Shown: one piece after another, positions 16,258 through 24,670 of the stretch
Numbering within the stretch: the stretch's first letter is position 1
How the letters are laid out: each line of letters opens with the position of its first letter
Assembly (NCBI RefSeq): GCF_023155805.1
Contig: NZ_JAKNUW010000005.1
Coordinates: 1 to 64,000 of the forward strand
Origin: Micrococcus lacusdianchii
Lineage (GTDB): Bacteria; Actinomycetota; Actinomycetes; Actinomycetales; Micrococcaceae
Reading direction: 5' to 3'
DNA length: 64,000 nt
The notes under the pieces: model-generated
The model's input: the letters and a program-made list of their open reading frames with translations, nothing else
The model's database searches: none
What the model was told of the DNA's origin: nothing
Made by a program: the position numbers and the translations under genes

Positions 16258-17277
16258 ATGCCCTCCCCTGACCATTCCCCCCTCGCCCCGTCCGCCCGTC
16301 CCCTGACTGTCCTGGCACCCGGGGCCTGGCGCGCTCGCGCCCGGGCCCACCGCGAGCGCATCGCCCGCCGCACCGACCCGCTGGTGGCCCTGCGCATGCG
16401 CGGCGAGAAGCACCCCGTGCAGGACTTCCTGTTCGGCTACTACACCCACTCCCCCGCGGCGCTGCAGCGCTGGCACCCGGGCGCCGGCGTCGTTCTGGCG
16501 GACTGCGACGGCGCCGCGGCCGCCGCCGAGGCCGCCGAGCTCGGCACGGCGCCCCGAGGCGAGTGGAAGCACTGGCGACGCATCGAGGCGGGCGAGGCGC
16601 CCGGCGTCGTGCTGGAGGGGCGCGAGGTGGGCGGCTGGGCCGTGGACGTGCCGGCGTTCCTGGCGGACCGCGCGTCGGGGGCCGCGTTCACCCGGGAGCT
16701 GCTGGCGCGCACGGCGGAGCGGGCGCCGCGGCTGGGGTGCTTCGGGCTGCACGAATGGGCCATGGCCTACCGGTCGGACGTGCACGGAGTGCGGCACTCC
16801 CAGCTGCCGCTGCGGCTCGGCGCGGCGGGGACGGACGCCGTGGTGGAGGGCTCGCGGATCCGCTGCACCCACTTCGACGCGTTCCGGTTCTTCGCCCCCG
16901 AGGCACGGGGGCTGAACGAGGGCGAGGGCGGCGTGCTACCCACCCGGGAGGGGATGCGGGAGATGGAGCAGCCCGGCTGCCTGCACGCCGGGATGGACCT
17001 GTACAAGTGGGCGTACAAGCTCGTGCCGCTCGTGGACTCGGACCTGCTGGCCGACTGCTTCGACCTCGCGTGGGACATCCGGCGCCTGGACATGGAGGCC
17101 TCCCCGTACGACCTGACAGGCGTGGACGATCTGTCCGACGGCGTCGGGGGCTACGAGGCCGTGCGGATCGAGGAGCCGGCCGGGCGCACCGAGTACGCCC
17201 GGCGGCAGCGGGAGTTCGCCGAGCGGGGCCAGGCGCTGCGGATAAGGCTGCTGGCGGTGCTGGACGCAGCGGTCTGA
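16258..17277 (+). CDS. Actinobacterial protein usually annotated 3-methyladenine DNA glycosylase
   Basis: 339 residues. The sequence (LRMRGEKHPVQDFLFGYYTHSP, LQRWHPGAGVVL, CFGLHEWAMAYR, GCLHAGMDLYKWAYKLVPLV) matches a family widespread in actinobacteria and commonly labelled 3-methyladenine DNA glycosylase. I see none of the HhH or AlkD-type features that would support glycosylase activity, so the label is weak. Many conserved His, Trp and Asp residues suggest an enzyme. ATG 16258 is chosen. The end is 9 bp from the convergent VOC gene. Confidence 0.7.
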   Translation: MPSPDHSPLAPSARPLTVLAPGAWRARARAHRERIARRTDPLVALRMRGEKHPVQDFLFGYYTHSPAALQRWHPGAGVVLADCDGAAAAAEAAELGTAPRGEWKHWRRIEAGEAPGVVLEGREVGGWAVDVPAFLADRASGAAFTRELLARTAERAPRLGCFGLHEWAMAYRSDVHGVRHSQLPLRLGAAGTDAVVEGSRIRCTHFDAFRFFAPEARGLNEGEGGVLPTREGMREMEQPGCLHAGMDLYKWAYKLVPLVDSDLLADCFDLAWDIRRLDMEASPYDLTGVDDLSDGVGGYEAVRIEEPAGRTEYARRQREFAERGQALRIRLLAVLDAAV

Positions 17278-17286
17278 CCGGCGGGG

Positions 17287-17649
17287 TCAGCCGTCGAGGA
17301 TGCAGAACTCGTTGCCCTCGGGGTCCGCGAGCACGGCCCAGCCGAGATCGCCGCGACGGTCGTCGACGACGACGGCACCCAGCGCGAGGGCCCGCGCGAT
17401 CTCCGCGTCCCGGGTGGACGGGGCCTGCGCCCGCAGGTCCATGTGGGCCCGGTTCTTCACGCGCTTGGCGTCCGGCACCCGGAAGAACAGCACCACCTGA
17501 CCCTCGGGGCCGACGATCGAGCACTCGTCCGAGCCGGGCGCGTAGCAGTCCGGCTCGTCCACGTCCCAGCCGAGCAGCCCCCGCCAGAACTCGGCGACGG
17601 CGAACGGGTCCAGGGCGTCCCACGTGGTGTGGGAGAGACGCAGTGACAT
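17287..17649 (-). CDS. VOC-family (glyoxalase-like) protein
   Basis: 120 residues: a single two-repeat VOC domain, opening LRLSHTTWDALDPFAVAEFW and closing WAVLADPEGNEFCILDG. Typical metal-site residues (His near the N-terminus, His in NRAHMDL, Glu near the C-terminus in GNEFCI) are present. Function may be dioxygenase, isomerase or antibiotic-binding; nothing here decides. ATG 17649 is chosen over the longer frame because GAGGAG lies seven bases upstream. The next gene upstream is another VOC protein, 35 bp away, on the same strand. Confidence 0.85.
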   Translation of the reverse strand: MSLRLSHTTWDALDPFAVAEFWRGLLGWDVDEPDCYAPGSDECSIVGPEGQVVLFFRVPDAKRVKNRAHMDLRAQAPSTRDAEIARALALGAVVVDDRRGDLGWAVLADPEGNEFCILDG

Positions 17650-17684
17650 GACGGACTCCTCGGGACGGGGCGGGGCGGGTGCGC

Positions 17685-18062
17685 TCACTCGGGCACGCTG
17701 ACGAGACAGAACGGGTGGCCCTGGGGATCGGCGAACACCCGCCAGCCCTTCGGGCCGGGGTTCTGCACCTCGGTCAGCGGGCGCGCGCCGGCGTCGAGGA
17801 CCCGGGCGGTGGCCTCCTCGAGGTCCGCCACCAGCAGGTCGAGGTGAGCATGCTGCTCACCGCGTTCACCCGGCCACGGGGGCGCTTCGTATCCCGGGAC
17901 CTCATGGAAGGTCAGCCGCCCGACCGGAGCCCATTCGAGCGTGATCCAGCCGTCGTCGCCCGTCGGGTCGGGCAGGTCCAGGATGCGCCGCCAGAAGTCG
18001 GCGAGCGCCCGCGCGTCCGCGCACTGGATGACGAGCTGGGTGAGGGTCCCGACGGCGGCCAT
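17685..18062 (-). CDS. VOC-family protein, glyoxalase-like
   Basis: 125 residues. Starts GTLTQLVIQCADARALADFWRRIL and ends VFADPQGHPFCLVSVPE; both halves fit the VOC fold. Metal ligand candidates are His in QHAHLDLL and the residue before FCL. It is probably co-transcribed with the smaller VOC gene downstream. On the minus strand TAGGTT lies six bases before the ATG, so it is leaderless. It shares a 35-bp divergent promoter region with the DUF952-GNAT gene. Confidence 0.85.
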   Translation of the reverse strand: MAAVGTLTQLVIQCADARALADFWRRILDLPDPTGDDGWITLEWAPVGRLTFHEVPGYEAPPWPGERGEQHAHLDLLVADLEEATARVLDAGARPLTEVQNPGPKGWRVFADPQGHPFCLVSVPE

Positions 18063-18097
18063 GCGCCCAACCTAACCGCGGCCGGTACCCTCGCGCC
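18063..18097. promoter_or_regulatory. Back-to-back leaderless promoters
   Basis: Within 35 bases, TAGGTT (minus, 18074-18069) and TACCCT (plus, 18086-18091) each lie six bases before divergent ATGs 18062 and 18098. The two polymerase footprints must overlap, so the promoters probably exclude each other. Confidence 0.55.
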
Positions 18098-19111
18098 ATG
18101 ATCGTGCACATCACCCTGCCGGCGGACTGGGCCGAGGCCCGCCGCACGGGCCGCTACGCGGTGTCCACGCGCGGCGCCACGTTCCCCGAGGTCGGCTTCC
18201 TGCACGCCTCCGAGGACGCCCGGCAGGCCGCGGCCGTGGCCGCGGTGGCGTACGCAGACCGCCCGGACGCGTTCCTCGCCGCCCTGGACGAGAAGGCTCT
18301 CGCCGAGTCCGGCTTCGCGGTGCGCCGCGAGCCCGGCGACCCCACCGACCCGTCCTCCGAGCTCTACCCTCACGTCCACCCCGGCACGGTGGCCTGGGAC
18401 CACGTCCCCGTGCAGATGATGACGCCGGTCGCCATCCCTGGGGCTGAGGCCCGCGTGCTCCGTCAGGACACCGCCGAGGCCGCCGCTCTGCAGGACGCAG
18501 GGTGGACGGTGCGGTCTCGGTCCTGGGGCGCCCGGCTGCACCTGGCCGACGACGCCGGCCTCACCCCCTACCGCGACCTCGTCGCCGCGGTGGAGGCGCA
18601 GGGGGTCGAGGTGCGGGTGGTGGAGGCTGCGGACCTGTCCGCCCTGCGCGCTCTCGACGCCGAGGCCGCCCCACGCTTCCCGCGTACCGACGGCTCGTTC
18701 CACACGCCCTTGCCGGAAGACCTCGAGGCGCGGATCGCCGGGGAGGACGGCGTCGCCGTCGGCGCGTTCGCGGGCGCGGAGCTGATCGGCTTCACCCTGC
18801 TGAATCGCGTGGAGGACGGACGAGGGGAGGTCCGGTGGGACGTGGACCGGACGGCGGTCCGCCAGGGGCATGAGGGCAGGGGCGTGGGCAAGGCCGTGAA
18901 GGCGGCCTCGGCGCTGGCCACCCATGCCCGGGGCGGACGGGTCTGGGGGACCGGCGGGGCCGAGGTCAACACGGCCGCGCTGCGGATGAACAAGGCCCTC
19001 GGCTTCGAGCTCGAGCCGTTGTGGCTGGCCCTCGTGCCGCCGGCCCCGGCCCACGCTCGGGAGACGTCCAGTGACACCACCGGGAGCGAAGAGGAAGTCA
19101 AGGGTGCTTGA
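18098..19111 (+). CDS. DUF952 - GNAT acetyltransferase fusion protein
   Basis: 337 residues in two parts. Residues 1-110 match DUF952 (MIVHITLPADWAEARRTGRY, GFLHASEDARQ, then LYPHVHPGTVAWDHV), a small fold related to ADP-ribosyltransferase-like proteins. Residues about 150-330 form a GNAT N-acetyltransferase, with the acetyl-CoA loop in RQGHEGRGVGKAVKAAS and the NTAALRMNKALGFE block. The usual genomic DUF952 is a stand-alone protein of about 110 residues, so this is a fusion. The acyl acceptor is unknown. The start is leaderless. Confidence 0.82.
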   Translation: MIVHITLPADWAEARRTGRYAVSTRGATFPEVGFLHASEDARQAAAVAAVAYADRPDAFLAALDEKALAESGFAVRREPGDPTDPSSELYPHVHPGTVAWDHVPVQMMTPVAIPGAEARVLRQDTAEAAALQDAGWTVRSRSWGARLHLADDAGLTPYRDLVAAVEAQGVEVRVVEAADLSALRALDAEAAPRFPRTDGSFHTPLPEDLEARIAGEDGVAVGAFAGAELIGFTLLNRVEDGRGEVRWDVDRTAVRQGHEGRGVGKAVKAASALATHARGGRVWGTGGAEVNTAALRMNKALGFELEPLWLALVPPAPAHARETSSDTTGSEEEVKGA

Positions 19112-19136
19112 CGTACAGCGTGCTTGACTGTCAAGC
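19097..19136. promoter_or_regulatory. Cluster of CTTGAC/GTCAAG half-sites, likely XRE operator
   Basis: Four CTTGAC-type half sites occur in 40 bases: GTCAAG 19097-19102, CTTGAC 19107-19112 and 19123-19128, GTCAAG 19130-19135. GCTTGACTGTCAAGC (19122-19136) is a perfect 7-1-7 palindrome. The cluster lies 50-90 bases upstream of the membrane protein/XRE pair. TTGAC also serves as a -35 core, so binding would occlude RNA polymerase. Confidence 0.6.
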
Positions 19137-19187
19137 TTGCTTCACATCGCCGGGCACGGGGCCCGGCCCCGCACGAAGGAGCAGGCC

Positions 19188-19730
19188 ATGACCTCCCCGC
19201 ACACCCACGACGTCGCCACCCCCGCCACCGAGGCGCCCCGCACCACCACCGACCCCCGACGGGACACGCGCCCCCGCTGGGGCAGGTCCGCTCGGCTCGG
19301 CGGCGGCACGGGACGGCTGCTCCTCATGAGCCTGGTGCTGGGCCTGCTCATCGCCCTGCTGATCGGCGCCGCCGCCTACGGCCTGGCCACCCTGCGCGAC
19401 CAGCCGGACGCTCGCTACCCCTGGATCATGGGCCTCATCATGGCGGCCACGTCCCTGCCGATCGGCGCCGGCGTCGCCTGGTTCTTGCTCGTGGATCGCA
19501 CGACCGTCCGCGGCGCGATCCGGGACACCGAGGAGACCGTCGAGGGCCGCTGGCTGGAGAAGGCGCAGTCCGGGGCGTTCGGTGACCTGCTCGTGGTGAT
19601 CGGGCTGGGCACGTTCGTGATCGGCATGACCGGGTGGCAGCCGTCCCCGTCCCTGACGGGTGCCACCCTGATCGTCGTCGCCGCAGCCTCCGCCGCGGTC
19701 CGCTACCTGCTGCAGAAGCGGCGGGGCTGA
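19188..19730 (+). CDS. Hypothetical four-helix membrane protein paired with an XRE regulator
   Basis: 180 residues. About 40 polar N-terminal residues precede four hydrophobic helices: LLLMSLVLGLLIALLIGAAA, IMGLIMAATSLPIGAGVAWF, LLVVIGLGTFVIGM and ATLIVVAAASAAVRYL. This is the layout of small membrane proteins (DUF2178-like) encoded beside short XRE repressors in many Gram-positives; no enzymatic motif is seen. AAGGAG lies upstream of ATG 19188. Three bases separate it from the XRE gene, so they form one operon under the palindrome cluster. It may be a sensor or stress membrane protein. Confidence 0.75.
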   Translation: MTSPHTHDVATPATEAPRTTTDPRRDTRPRWGRSARLGGGTGRLLLMSLVLGLLIALLIGAAAYGLATLRDQPDARYPWIMGLIMAATSLPIGAGVAWFLLVDRTTVRGAIRDTEETVEGRWLEKAQSGAFGDLLVVIGLGTFVIGMTGWQPSPSLTGATLIVVAAASAAVRYLLQKRRG

Positions 19731-19733
19731 GCC

Positions 19734-19931
19734 GTGGAGAACTCGATCCCCGCCGAGCGCGCCCGGCTGGGCTGGTCCCAGCAGCGGCTCGCCGACGAGC
19801 TCGGCGTCTCCCGCCAGACCGTCATCTCCCTGGAGAAGGGCCGCTACGACCCCTCGCTCCCCCTCGCCTTCCGCCTGGCCGCCGTGTTCGGCCGGCGCAT
19901 CGAGGACCTGTTCACCCCGGACGCGGACTGA
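19734..19931 (+). CDS. Short XRE-family HTH transcriptional regulator
   Basis: 65 residues that consist almost entirely of a helix-turn-helix: RLGWSQQRLADELGVSRQTVISLEKGRYDPSLPLAF. It is like YozG/YgzD-type autoregulators. The C-terminus (FGRRIEDLFTPDAD) is typical. It begins with GTG three bases after the membrane gene and is likely coupled to it. It probably binds the CTTGAC repeats upstream of the pair. It is not a toxin-antitoxin partner as far as I can see. Confidence 0.9.
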   Translation: MENSIPAERARLGWSQQRLADELGVSRQTVISLEKGRYDPSLPLAFRLAAVFGRRIEDLFTPDAD

Positions 19932-19939
19932 CCCGCCCG

Positions 19940-19945
19940 TAGACT
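19940..19945 (+). promoter_or_regulatory. -10 box TAGACT before a 49-residue membrane ORF
   Basis: TAGACTGG lies about 35 bases before ATG 19981, just after the XRE stop. It gives the small gene its own transcript. Confidence 0.5.
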
Positions 19946-19980
19946 GGCCCGACCCCGACCGGCCCCACCCCAGGAGCACC

Positions 19981-20130
19981 ATGACCGGCCTTCCCCCCGA
20001 GCTGCGCGACGCCGACCTCACCCCGGACGACTCCCCGCGCCGCACCCGGCCGGTGGTCACGATCGTCGCCCTGCTGTGCATCGTCGGGCTGGTGTTCAGC
20101 GTGGCCGCCGGGTTCCTCTCCGCCTTCTGA
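19981..20130 (+). CDS. Small single-pass membrane protein
   Basis: A 49-residue ORF: a polar acidic N-terminus (MTGLPPELRDADLTPDDSP), basic RRTR, then one hydrophobic helix TIVALLCIVGLVFSVAAGF and a short tail. Support for its being real is its own TAGACT box, CAGGAG eight bases before the ATG, and a clean inside-positive topology. Function unknown. It is convergent with the SEC-C gene 34 bp away. Confidence 0.65.
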   Translation: MTGLPPELRDADLTPDDSPRRTRPVVTIVALLCIVGLVFSVAAGFLSAF

Positions 20131-20164
20131 TCCGCGCCGCTCCCGACGACGACGCGCGGCCGGC

Positions 20165-20647
20165 TCAGCCGGCGACGTCCCCGTCCACGTAGCGCCACAC
20201 CCCGTCCTCGCGGCGGAACCGGCTGCGCTCGGTCAGGCGCACGCGTGCCCCGGAGGCGTCCCGGCCGAGCGCCGTGAATGTGACCGTGCCGACCGAGTCG
20301 AAGGGTCCACCGCCGGTCGTGTCCGTGACCGCCAGGCGGGTGAAGCGGATGGCCGGGTCGCCCGGGGACAGGGTCAGGTCCGCCGGGGACGGTCGCGTCT
20401 CGGCCGCCCAGGTGGCGCGCAGGTAGGCGACCATCGCGGTGACGGTGCGCGCGCCGTCGTCGGACGTGGGATCCGCCGCGCCGAGACGGGCGAACGCCGT
20501 GTACCGCGAGCGCATGAGGTCCTCGGCCGTGGGCGCGGCGAGGGTGCCGTCCGCGGCGTGGCGCGCGTGCCAGCGGCCGCAGCACTCGGGGTACGGCAGG
20601 CCCCGGCCGCAGGGGCACGGCTCGGCGGCGGGCTGCGCGGAGGCCAC
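20165..20647 (-). CDS. YchJ-type protein with SEC-C zinc motif (UPF0225)
   Basis: 160 residues. The N-terminal CPCGRGLPYPECCGRWH is a SEC-C zinc-binding motif. The body LMRSRYTAFARL..TWAAETRP and FTRLAV..GTVTFTAL fits the NTF2-like fold of YchJ proteins. Role unknown; members may be zinc-dependent adaptors or nucleic-acid binders. The start is GTG 20647, four bases after the stop of the small membrane gene upstream, so the two are co-transcribed. Confidence 0.85.
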   Translation of the reverse strand: MASAQPAAEPCPCGRGLPYPECCGRWHARHAADGTLAAPTAEDLMRSRYTAFARLGAADPTSDDGARTVTAMVAYLRATWAAETRPSPADLTLSPGDPAIRFTRLAVTDTTGGGPFDSVGTVTFTALGRDASGARVRLTERSRFRREDGVWRYVDGDVAG

Positions 20648-20651
20648 CGGG

Positions 20652-20855
20652 TCAGGCGCGATCGGCGGCGGCGCGGCGACGTCCGGCGCGGGCGCGCATC
20701 CGCCGGATCGCGGAGAGCGCGACGCCGCCGAGGGCCAGCACCATGGCCGGACCCAACGGGCTGACGGGGCGCACGCGCCCGGAGTCGGAGGCGACGGCGG
20801 CGCGACGGCCGGAACTCAGGCGGGCGGGACGGCGGGGGATGCGGGCCAGGATCAT
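20652..20855 (-). CDS. Small single-pass membrane protein, basic
   Basis: 67 residues, very rich in Arg and Ala, with one possible membrane helix (SPLGPAMVLALGGVALSAI) and a strongly basic C-terminus. On its strand TAGCCT lies six bases before ATG 20855, giving a leaderless start, and the gene is tightly linked to the SEC-C gene. Those two facts make it likely real despite low complexity. Function unknown. Confidence 0.6.
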   Translation of the reverse strand: MILARIPRRPARLSSGRRAAVASDSGRVRPVSPLGPAMVLALGGVALSAIRRMRARAGRRRAAADRA

Positions 20856-20887
20856 GCGTCCAGGCTAATCCGGGCCACTCCCGTCGG

Positions 20888-20946
20888 GTCGACATCGGTT
20901 CGCAGGGTCGCCCTGATTCAGGACGACCCTGCGAAAGAGCGTCGAC
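20888..20946. repeat. Near-perfect palindrome upstream of purS
   Basis: TTCGCAGGGTCG (20899-20910) pairs with 20924-20935. Inside it CCTGA/TCAGG (20912-20916, 20918-20922) continues the stem after one mismatch (C20911/A20923), leaving a one-base loop. GTCGAC flanks both sides (20888-20893, 20941-20946). It lies in the divergent gap before the purS promoter. See findings. Confidence 0.7.
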
Positions 20947-20998
20947 CCCGTGGATAGGGCTGGTCGGGCGGGGAGGACGACGCCGCACGCCCCCTCGG

Positions 20999-21004
20999 TA
21001 GACT
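20999..21004 (+). promoter_or_regulatory. -10 box TAGACT of the purSQL operon
   Basis: TAGACTGG is 115 bases before purS, giving a leader of about 108 nt. No purine riboswitch or PurR box was recognised in it. Confidence 0.55.
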
Positions 21005-21118
21005 GGCGGGGCAAGCTCGCGGAGCGTCCGGATCCCCGGCGTGAGACGGCACCACCGCTCTCTTCTGTCTGCCCCGGAGCACCACCCGCACGGCCCCCTC
21101 ACATACCAGGAGCGTTGG

Positions 21119-21397
21119 ATGCCCATCATCGTCGTCGACGTCATGCCCAAGCCCGAGATCCTCGACCCGCAGGGCAAGGCGATCAACGGCGCCCTGCCGC
21201 GGCTCGGCTTCACCGAGTTCAGCCAGGTCCGCCAGGGCAAGCGCTTCGAGCTGACCGTGGAGGGCAAGGTCACGGAGCAGATCCTGGACCAGGCCCGCCG
21301 GGCGGCCGAGGAGCTGCTGTCCAACCCGGTCATCGAGGACGTGGTGAACGTCGCGGTGATCGACGAGTCCGAGACCAACGACGAGGCCCACGCCTGA
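21119..21397 (+). CDS. purS: Phosphoribosylformylglycinamidine synthase subunit PurS
   Basis: 92 residues. The small structural subunit that bridges PurQ and PurL in the three-part FGAM synthase of purine synthesis. The sequence [20 protein letters not shown] and VRQGKRFEL are family hallmarks. ATG 21119 has CAGGAG upstream (alternative upstream starts lack one). Its stop overlaps the purQ ATG by one base, so translation is coupled. It has slightly longer acidic C-terminal residues than Bacillus PurS. Confidence 0.97.
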   Translation: MPIIVVDVMPKPEILDPQGKAINGALPRLGFTEFSQVRQGKRFELTVEGKVTEQILDQARRAAEELLSNPVIEDVVNVAVIDESETNDEAHA

Positions 21398-22194
21398 TGA
21401 CCACGGACCTCCCCCTGATCGGCGACTACTCGACGCCGCAGACCCCGCTGAACGGCGCCCGCATCGGCGTCGTCACCTTCCCCGGCACGCTCGACGACGT
21501 CGACGCCCTGCGCGCGGTGCGCCTCACCGGCGCCGAGGCCGTGTCCCTGTGGCACGCCGACGACGACGCCGCGGCCACGCTCGCCGGCCTCGACGCCGTG
21601 GTGATCCCCGGCGGCTTCTCCTACGGCGACTACCTCCGCGCCGGTGCGATCTCCCGGTTCGCCCCCATGATGACCGCCGTGGCCGAGGCCGCGGGCGGCC
21701 CCGAGGGCTCCGCGGACGGCCTGCCGGTGCTCGGCATCTGCAACGGCTTCCAGATCCTCACCGAGTCCCACCTGCTGCCGGGCTCCATGATCAAGAACGA
21801 CCACCTGCACTTCCTCTGCCGGGACCAGCAGCTGCGCGTGGAGAACACGGACACCGCCTGGACCCGCGACTTCGAGCCGGGCCAGACCATCACCGTGCCC
21901 CTGAAGAACCAGGACGGCCAGTACGTGGCGGACGAGGCCACCCTGGACCGTCTCGAGGGCGAGGGCCGCGTGGTGTTCCGCTACGTGGGCTGGAACCCGA
22001 ACGGCTCGCGCCGGGACATCGCCGGCATCGCCAACCCCGCGGGCAACGTGGTCGGCCTGATGCCGCACCCGGAGCACGCGATCGAGGTGGGCTTCGGCCC
22101 GGACACCGAGCACGGCGTCCGCACGGGCACCGACGGCCTGTCCTTCTTCACCTCCGTCCTGACCACCCTCGCGAGCCGGGGAGGCGCCGCATGA
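21397..22194 (+). CDS. purQ: Phosphoribosylformylglycinamidine synthase, glutaminase subunit PurQ
   Basis: 265 residues. A class I glutamine amidotransferase that supplies ammonia to PurL. The nucleophile Cys is in [12 protein letters not shown] (about 117), and the His/Glu of the triad in MPHPEHA near 230. The N-terminal [19 protein letters not shown] and [15 protein letters not shown] fit PurQ. Middle gene of purSQL; the stop overlaps purL by four bases (ATGA). Confidence 0.97.
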   Translation: MTTDLPLIGDYSTPQTPLNGARIGVVTFPGTLDDVDALRAVRLTGAEAVSLWHADDDAAATLAGLDAVVIPGGFSYGDYLRAGAISRFAPMMTAVAEAAGGPEGSADGLPVLGICNGFQILTESHLLPGSMIKNDHLHFLCRDQQLRVENTDTAWTRDFEPGQTITVPLKNQDGQYVADEATLDRLEGEGRVVFRYVGWNPNGSRRDIAGIANPAGNVVGLMPHPEHAIEVGFGPDTEHGVRTGTDGLSFFTSVLTTLASRGGAA

Positions 22195-24497
22195 GCCAGC
22201 AGTTCAGCATCGAGACGGTCGAGCAGGCCGCCGCGCACCCGGACCTCGAGCAGCCCTGGGCCGAGCTCGGCCTCAAGGAGGACGAGTACGCCCGGATCCG
22301 CGAGATCCTGGGCCGCCGCCCCACCGCGGCGGAGCTGGCCATGTACTCCGTGATGTGGTCCGAGCACTGCTCCTACAAGTCCTCCAAGGTGCACCTGCGC
22401 CAGTTCGGCGAGAAGCTCACCGAGGAGATGACGCGCCACATGATGGTCGGCATCGGCGAGAACGCCGGCGTCACCGACCTCGGCGACGGCTGGGCCGTGA
22501 CCTTCAAGGTCGAGTCCCACAACCACCCGTCCTTCGTGGAGCCGTACCAGGGCGCCGCCACCGGCATCGGCGGCATCGTGCGGGACATCATCTCGATGGG
22601 CGCCCGTCCCGTGGCCGTCATGGACCCGCTGCGGTTCGGCGCGATCGACCACCCGGACACCGCGCGCGTGGTGCACGGCGTCGTCGCGGGCATCGGCGGC
22701 TACGGCAACTCGCTGGGCCTGCCGAACATCGGCGGTGAGGTCGCCTTCGACGCCTCGTACCAGGGCAACCCGCTGGTCAACGCCCTGGCGGTGGGCGTGC
22801 TCAAGCACGAGGACCTGCGCCTGGCCAACGCGTCCGGCGTGGGGAACAAGGTGGTCCTGTTCGGCGCTCGCACCGGCGGGGACGGGATCGGCGGCGCCTC
22901 GGTGCTCGCCTCGGAGTCCTTCGACGACGGCGGCAAGCCCGCCAAGCGCCCCTCGGTGCAGGTGGGCGACCCGTTCGCAGAGAAGGTGCTGATCGAGTGC
23001 TGCCTGGAGCTGTTCCGGGACTCCCTCGTGGAGGGCATCCAGGACCTCGGCGCGGCCGGCATCTCCTGCGCCACCTCGGAGCTGGCCTCCAACGGCGAGG
23101 GCGGCATGCGCGTGGAGCTGACCCACGTGCTGCTGCGCGACCCCACGCTGACCCCGGGCGAGATCCTCATGTCCGAGTCGCAGGAGCGGATGATGGCCGT
23201 CGTGACGCCCGAGAACGTGGCCGCGTTCGAGGCCGTCATGGCGAAGTGGGACGTGGAGCACTCCTGGCTCGGCGAGGTCACCGGCGACGGCCGGCTCGTC
23301 ATCACCTGGGACGGCGAGACCATCGTGGACGTCGACCCGCGCACCGTGGCCCACGACGGCCCCGTGTACGAGCGCCCGTACCACCGCCCCTCCTTCCAGG
23401 ACGCGCTGCAGGCGGACACCTTCCGCTCCTCCGCGGCCGGGCAGGACCTGCCGGCCACGGGCGAGGAGCTGCGCGCCGCCGTCGTCGAGCTGATGTCCTC
23501 CCCGAACCTGGCGGACGTCTCCTGGATCACGCGCCAGTACGACCGCTACGTCCGCGGCAACACCGCCCTGTCCGCTCCCGACGACGCCGGCGTGGTCCGC
23601 GTGGACGAGGAGACCGGCATGGGCGTGGCCGTGGCCACGGACTGCAACGACCGCTACGCCTACCTGGACCCGTACGCGGGCGCCCAGCTGTCCCTCGCGG
23701 AGGCCTACCGCAACGTGACCACGGTGGGCGCCGTGCCGCTCGCCGTCACCGACTGCCTCAACTTCGGCTCCCCCGAGGACCCGGAGGTGATGTGGCAGTT
23801 CGCCGAGGCCGTGCGCGGCCTCGCGGACGCCTGCCAGGAGCTCGGCGTGCCCGTCACCGGCGGCAACGTGTCCCTGTACAACCAGACCGGCGGCGTCGCG
23901 ATCCACCCGACGCCCACCGTGGGCGTGCTGGGCCGCTTCGACGACGTCCTGCGCCGCACGCCCTCCGGCTTCGGCCGGGACGCGGACGGCCAGGCCGTGT
24001 ACCTGCTGGGCGAGACCCGCGACGAGCTGGACGGCTCCGAGTACGCGAACCTGCGCGGCCACCTCGGCGGCGTGCCCCCGCGTGTGGACCTGGCCCGGGA
24101 GCGGCTGCTGGGCGAGCTGCTGGTGAACATGTCCCGGGACGGCATGGTCGACGCCGCGCATGACGTCTCCAAGGGCGGCCTCGCGGCCACGCTCGCGGAC
24201 ATGGTGCTGCGCTTCGGCGTCGGCGCCCGGATCGTGCTGGACGAGATCGTGCGCCGCGACGGCGTGGACGCCTTCACCGCCCTGTTCTCCGAGACCCAGG
24301 GCCGCACCGTGGTCTCCGTGCCCCGCACCGAGGAGGTCCGCTTCACGGACATGACCACGGCGCGCGGCTACACCGTCACGCGCCTGGGCGTGGTGGACGC
24401 CGAGTCCGGGGCCCTCGAGGTGCAGGGCCACTTCACCCTGCCGATCGCCGAACTGCGCGAGGCCTGGGAGGCCACGCTGCCGAGGCACTTCGGCTGA
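22191..24497 (+). CDS. purL: Phosphoribosylformylglycinamidine synthase subunit PurL
   Basis: 768 residues, the usual length of the small (Gram-positive) PurL. It uses ATP and ammonia to convert FGAR to FGAM. Seen: [14 protein letters not shown] near 50, [23 protein letters not shown] (ATP and substrate loop), and [12 protein letters not shown], then [13 protein letters not shown] and [12 protein letters not shown] in the second half. It ends the operon, followed by an 18-bp perfect hairpin. No purF or purM follows within the window; unrelated genes do. Confidence 0.97.
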   Translation: MSQQFSIETVEQAAAHPDLEQPWAELGLKEDEYARIREILGRRPTAAELAMYSVMWSEHCSYKSSKVHLRQFGEKLTEEMTRHMMVGIGENAGVTDLGDGWAVTFKVESHNHPSFVEPYQGAATGIGGIVRDIISMGARPVAVMDPLRFGAIDHPDTARVVHGVVAGIGGYGNSLGLPNIGGEVAFDASYQGNPLVNALAVGVLKHEDLRLANASGVGNKVVLFGARTGGDGIGGASVLASESFDDGGKPAKRPSVQVGDPFAEKVLIECCLELFRDSLVEGIQDLGAAGISCATSELASNGEGGMRVELTHVLLRDPTLTPGEILMSESQERMMAVVTPENVAAFEAVMAKWDVEHSWLGEVTGDGRLVITWDGETIVDVDPRTVAHDGPVYERPYHRPSFQDALQADTFRSSAAGQDLPATGEELRAAVVELMSSPNLADVSWITRQYDRYVRGNTALSAPDDAGVVRVDEETGMGVAVATDCNDRYAYLDPYAGAQLSLAEAYRNVTTVGAVPLAVTDCLNFGSPEDPEVMWQFAEAVRGLADACQELGVPVTGGNVSLYNQTGGVAIHPTPTVGVLGRFDDVLRRTPSGFGRDADGQAVYLLGETRDELDGSEYANLRGHLGGVPPRVDLARERLLGELLVNMSRDGMVDAAHDVSKGGLAATLADMVLRFGVGARIVLDEIVRRDGVDAFTALFSETQGRTVVSVPRTEEVRFTDMTTARGYTVTRLGVVDAESGALEVQGHFTLPIAELREAWEATLPRHFG

Positions 24498-24529
24498 TCC
24501 GGGCTCCCGGCGGGCATGCGCCGGCCGCC

Positions 24530-24567
24530 CCGCGGGCGGGAGAGGGGATCCCCTCTCCCGCCCGCGG
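24530..24567 (+). terminator. Terminator of purSQL
   Basis: A perfect 18-bp palindromic stem, 24530-24547 with 24550-24567, with a two-base centre (AT). It begins 33 bases after the purL stop. Confidence 0.85.
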
Positions 24568-24670
24568 CGTCCCACCCCTGGCCGGACCCCTCACCTGCGG
24601 CAATACGGTCGAAACACCGGGAGGGGCGCTGATCGCGCGCACCTCCGCCACTCGCACCGAGAGGACCACC

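Noticed and set aside
17277-17287. Terminator between the glycosylase-like gene and the convergent VOC gene
   Set aside because: The gap is only 9 bases and holds no stem.
19734-19931. XRE protein as an antitoxin
   Set aside because: Its partner is a four-helix membrane protein, not a toxin-type enzyme, and the operon layout fits a regulator pair.
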